From NCBI GenBank assembly GCA_020025715.1, contig JAHHRQ010000001.1, positions 14,638-78,637 on the forward strand: a stretch of DNA of 64,000 nt. The letters are read 5' to 3'. The notes under the pieces are model-generated. The model was not told the origin of the DNA and did not search any database. It saw only the letters and a program-made list of their open reading frames with translations. Source of the stretch: Oscillospiraceae bacterium (lineage in GTDB: Bacteria; Bacillota; Clostridia; Oscillospirales; Oscillospiraceae). Made by a program: the position numbers and the translations under genes. Below, one piece after another: positions 63,986-64,000 of this stretch (positions within the stretch are counted from its first letter, which is position 1; each line of letters starts with the position of its first letter).

Positions 63986-64000
63986 GGCAATTTAATAAAG

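Overview
The window looks like a chromosomal segment of an endospore-forming Bacillota of class Clostridia, probably Oscillospirales-like. I infer this from gene content and order (for example uvrA-recD2-comF, cdaA-cdaR, yicC-remA-gmk-rpoZ-priA-def-fmt-rsmB-rlmN-prpC-prkC-rsgA), from strong Shine-Dalgarno (SD) sites, from sigma-A promoters of the TTGACA-17-TATAAT type, and from the spore genes spoVM, sipL and cotJ. Base composition is moderate and even. I saw no prophage, insertion sequence, CRISPR array or toxin-antitoxin pair.

Layout. 1-4.0 kb: a tRNA-Thr(CGU), then a lysine riboswitch with an attenuator in front of a three-gene amino-acid ABC importer, then a TetR-like regulator. 4.1-14.1 kb: a YbaK-type deacylase, uvrA, recD2, comFC, mreB, ispD and ispF, then a DUF3343/cysteine-desulfurase pair. 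14.2-30.2 kb: a long co-oriented run covering c-di-AMP synthesis (cdaA, cdaR), rseC, yicC, remA, gmk, rpoZ, priA, def, fmt, rsmB, rlmN, the PP2C phosphatase and PASTA kinase, and rsgA. It ends with a 50-codon membrane protein, a 22-codon spoVM and sipL. The last two very small genes are easy to miss. 30.3-38.2 kb: yebC; a candidate manganese (yybP-ykoY) riboswitch ahead of a Na/phosphate cotransporter-PhoU fusion; RNase P RNA on the minus strand; then murD, a YnbB-like PLP enzyme and ligA.

38.2-42.4 kb (minus strand): cotJC with a fused cotJA-cotJB gene, and an xpaC-telA-lemA-like-ybaK-like operon. 42.4-48.2 kb: rpe, recR, RNase J, an ArsC-family protein, an XRE-TPR regulator, secG (minus) and pyridoxamine kinase. 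48.2-54.6 kb: cell-surface polymer genes (UDP-GlcNAc 2-epimerase, TagA-like ManNAc transferase, lipoprotein, MBOAT acyltransferase, DHHW protein), interrupted by a 5'-truncated Nudix gene and a GNAT gene. 54.6-64 kb: YitT, an FMN/FAD reductase, a purine-type NCS2 permease, HypA with a 911-residue flavin/iron-sulfur oxidoreductase, a PdaB-like deacetylase, and a protein matching only the C-terminal half of the UPF0597/CdsB family.

Most of the window is housekeeping. Nothing here is clearly an undescribed system. The items most worth a second look are the riboswitch/phosphate-transporter pairing, the spoVM-sipL neighbourhood with its unnamed small membrane protein, the CotJA-CotJB fusion, the HypA/flavo-iron-sulfur pair and the half-length UPF0597-like protein. 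All functional calls come from reading motifs and families by eye; no database search was run.
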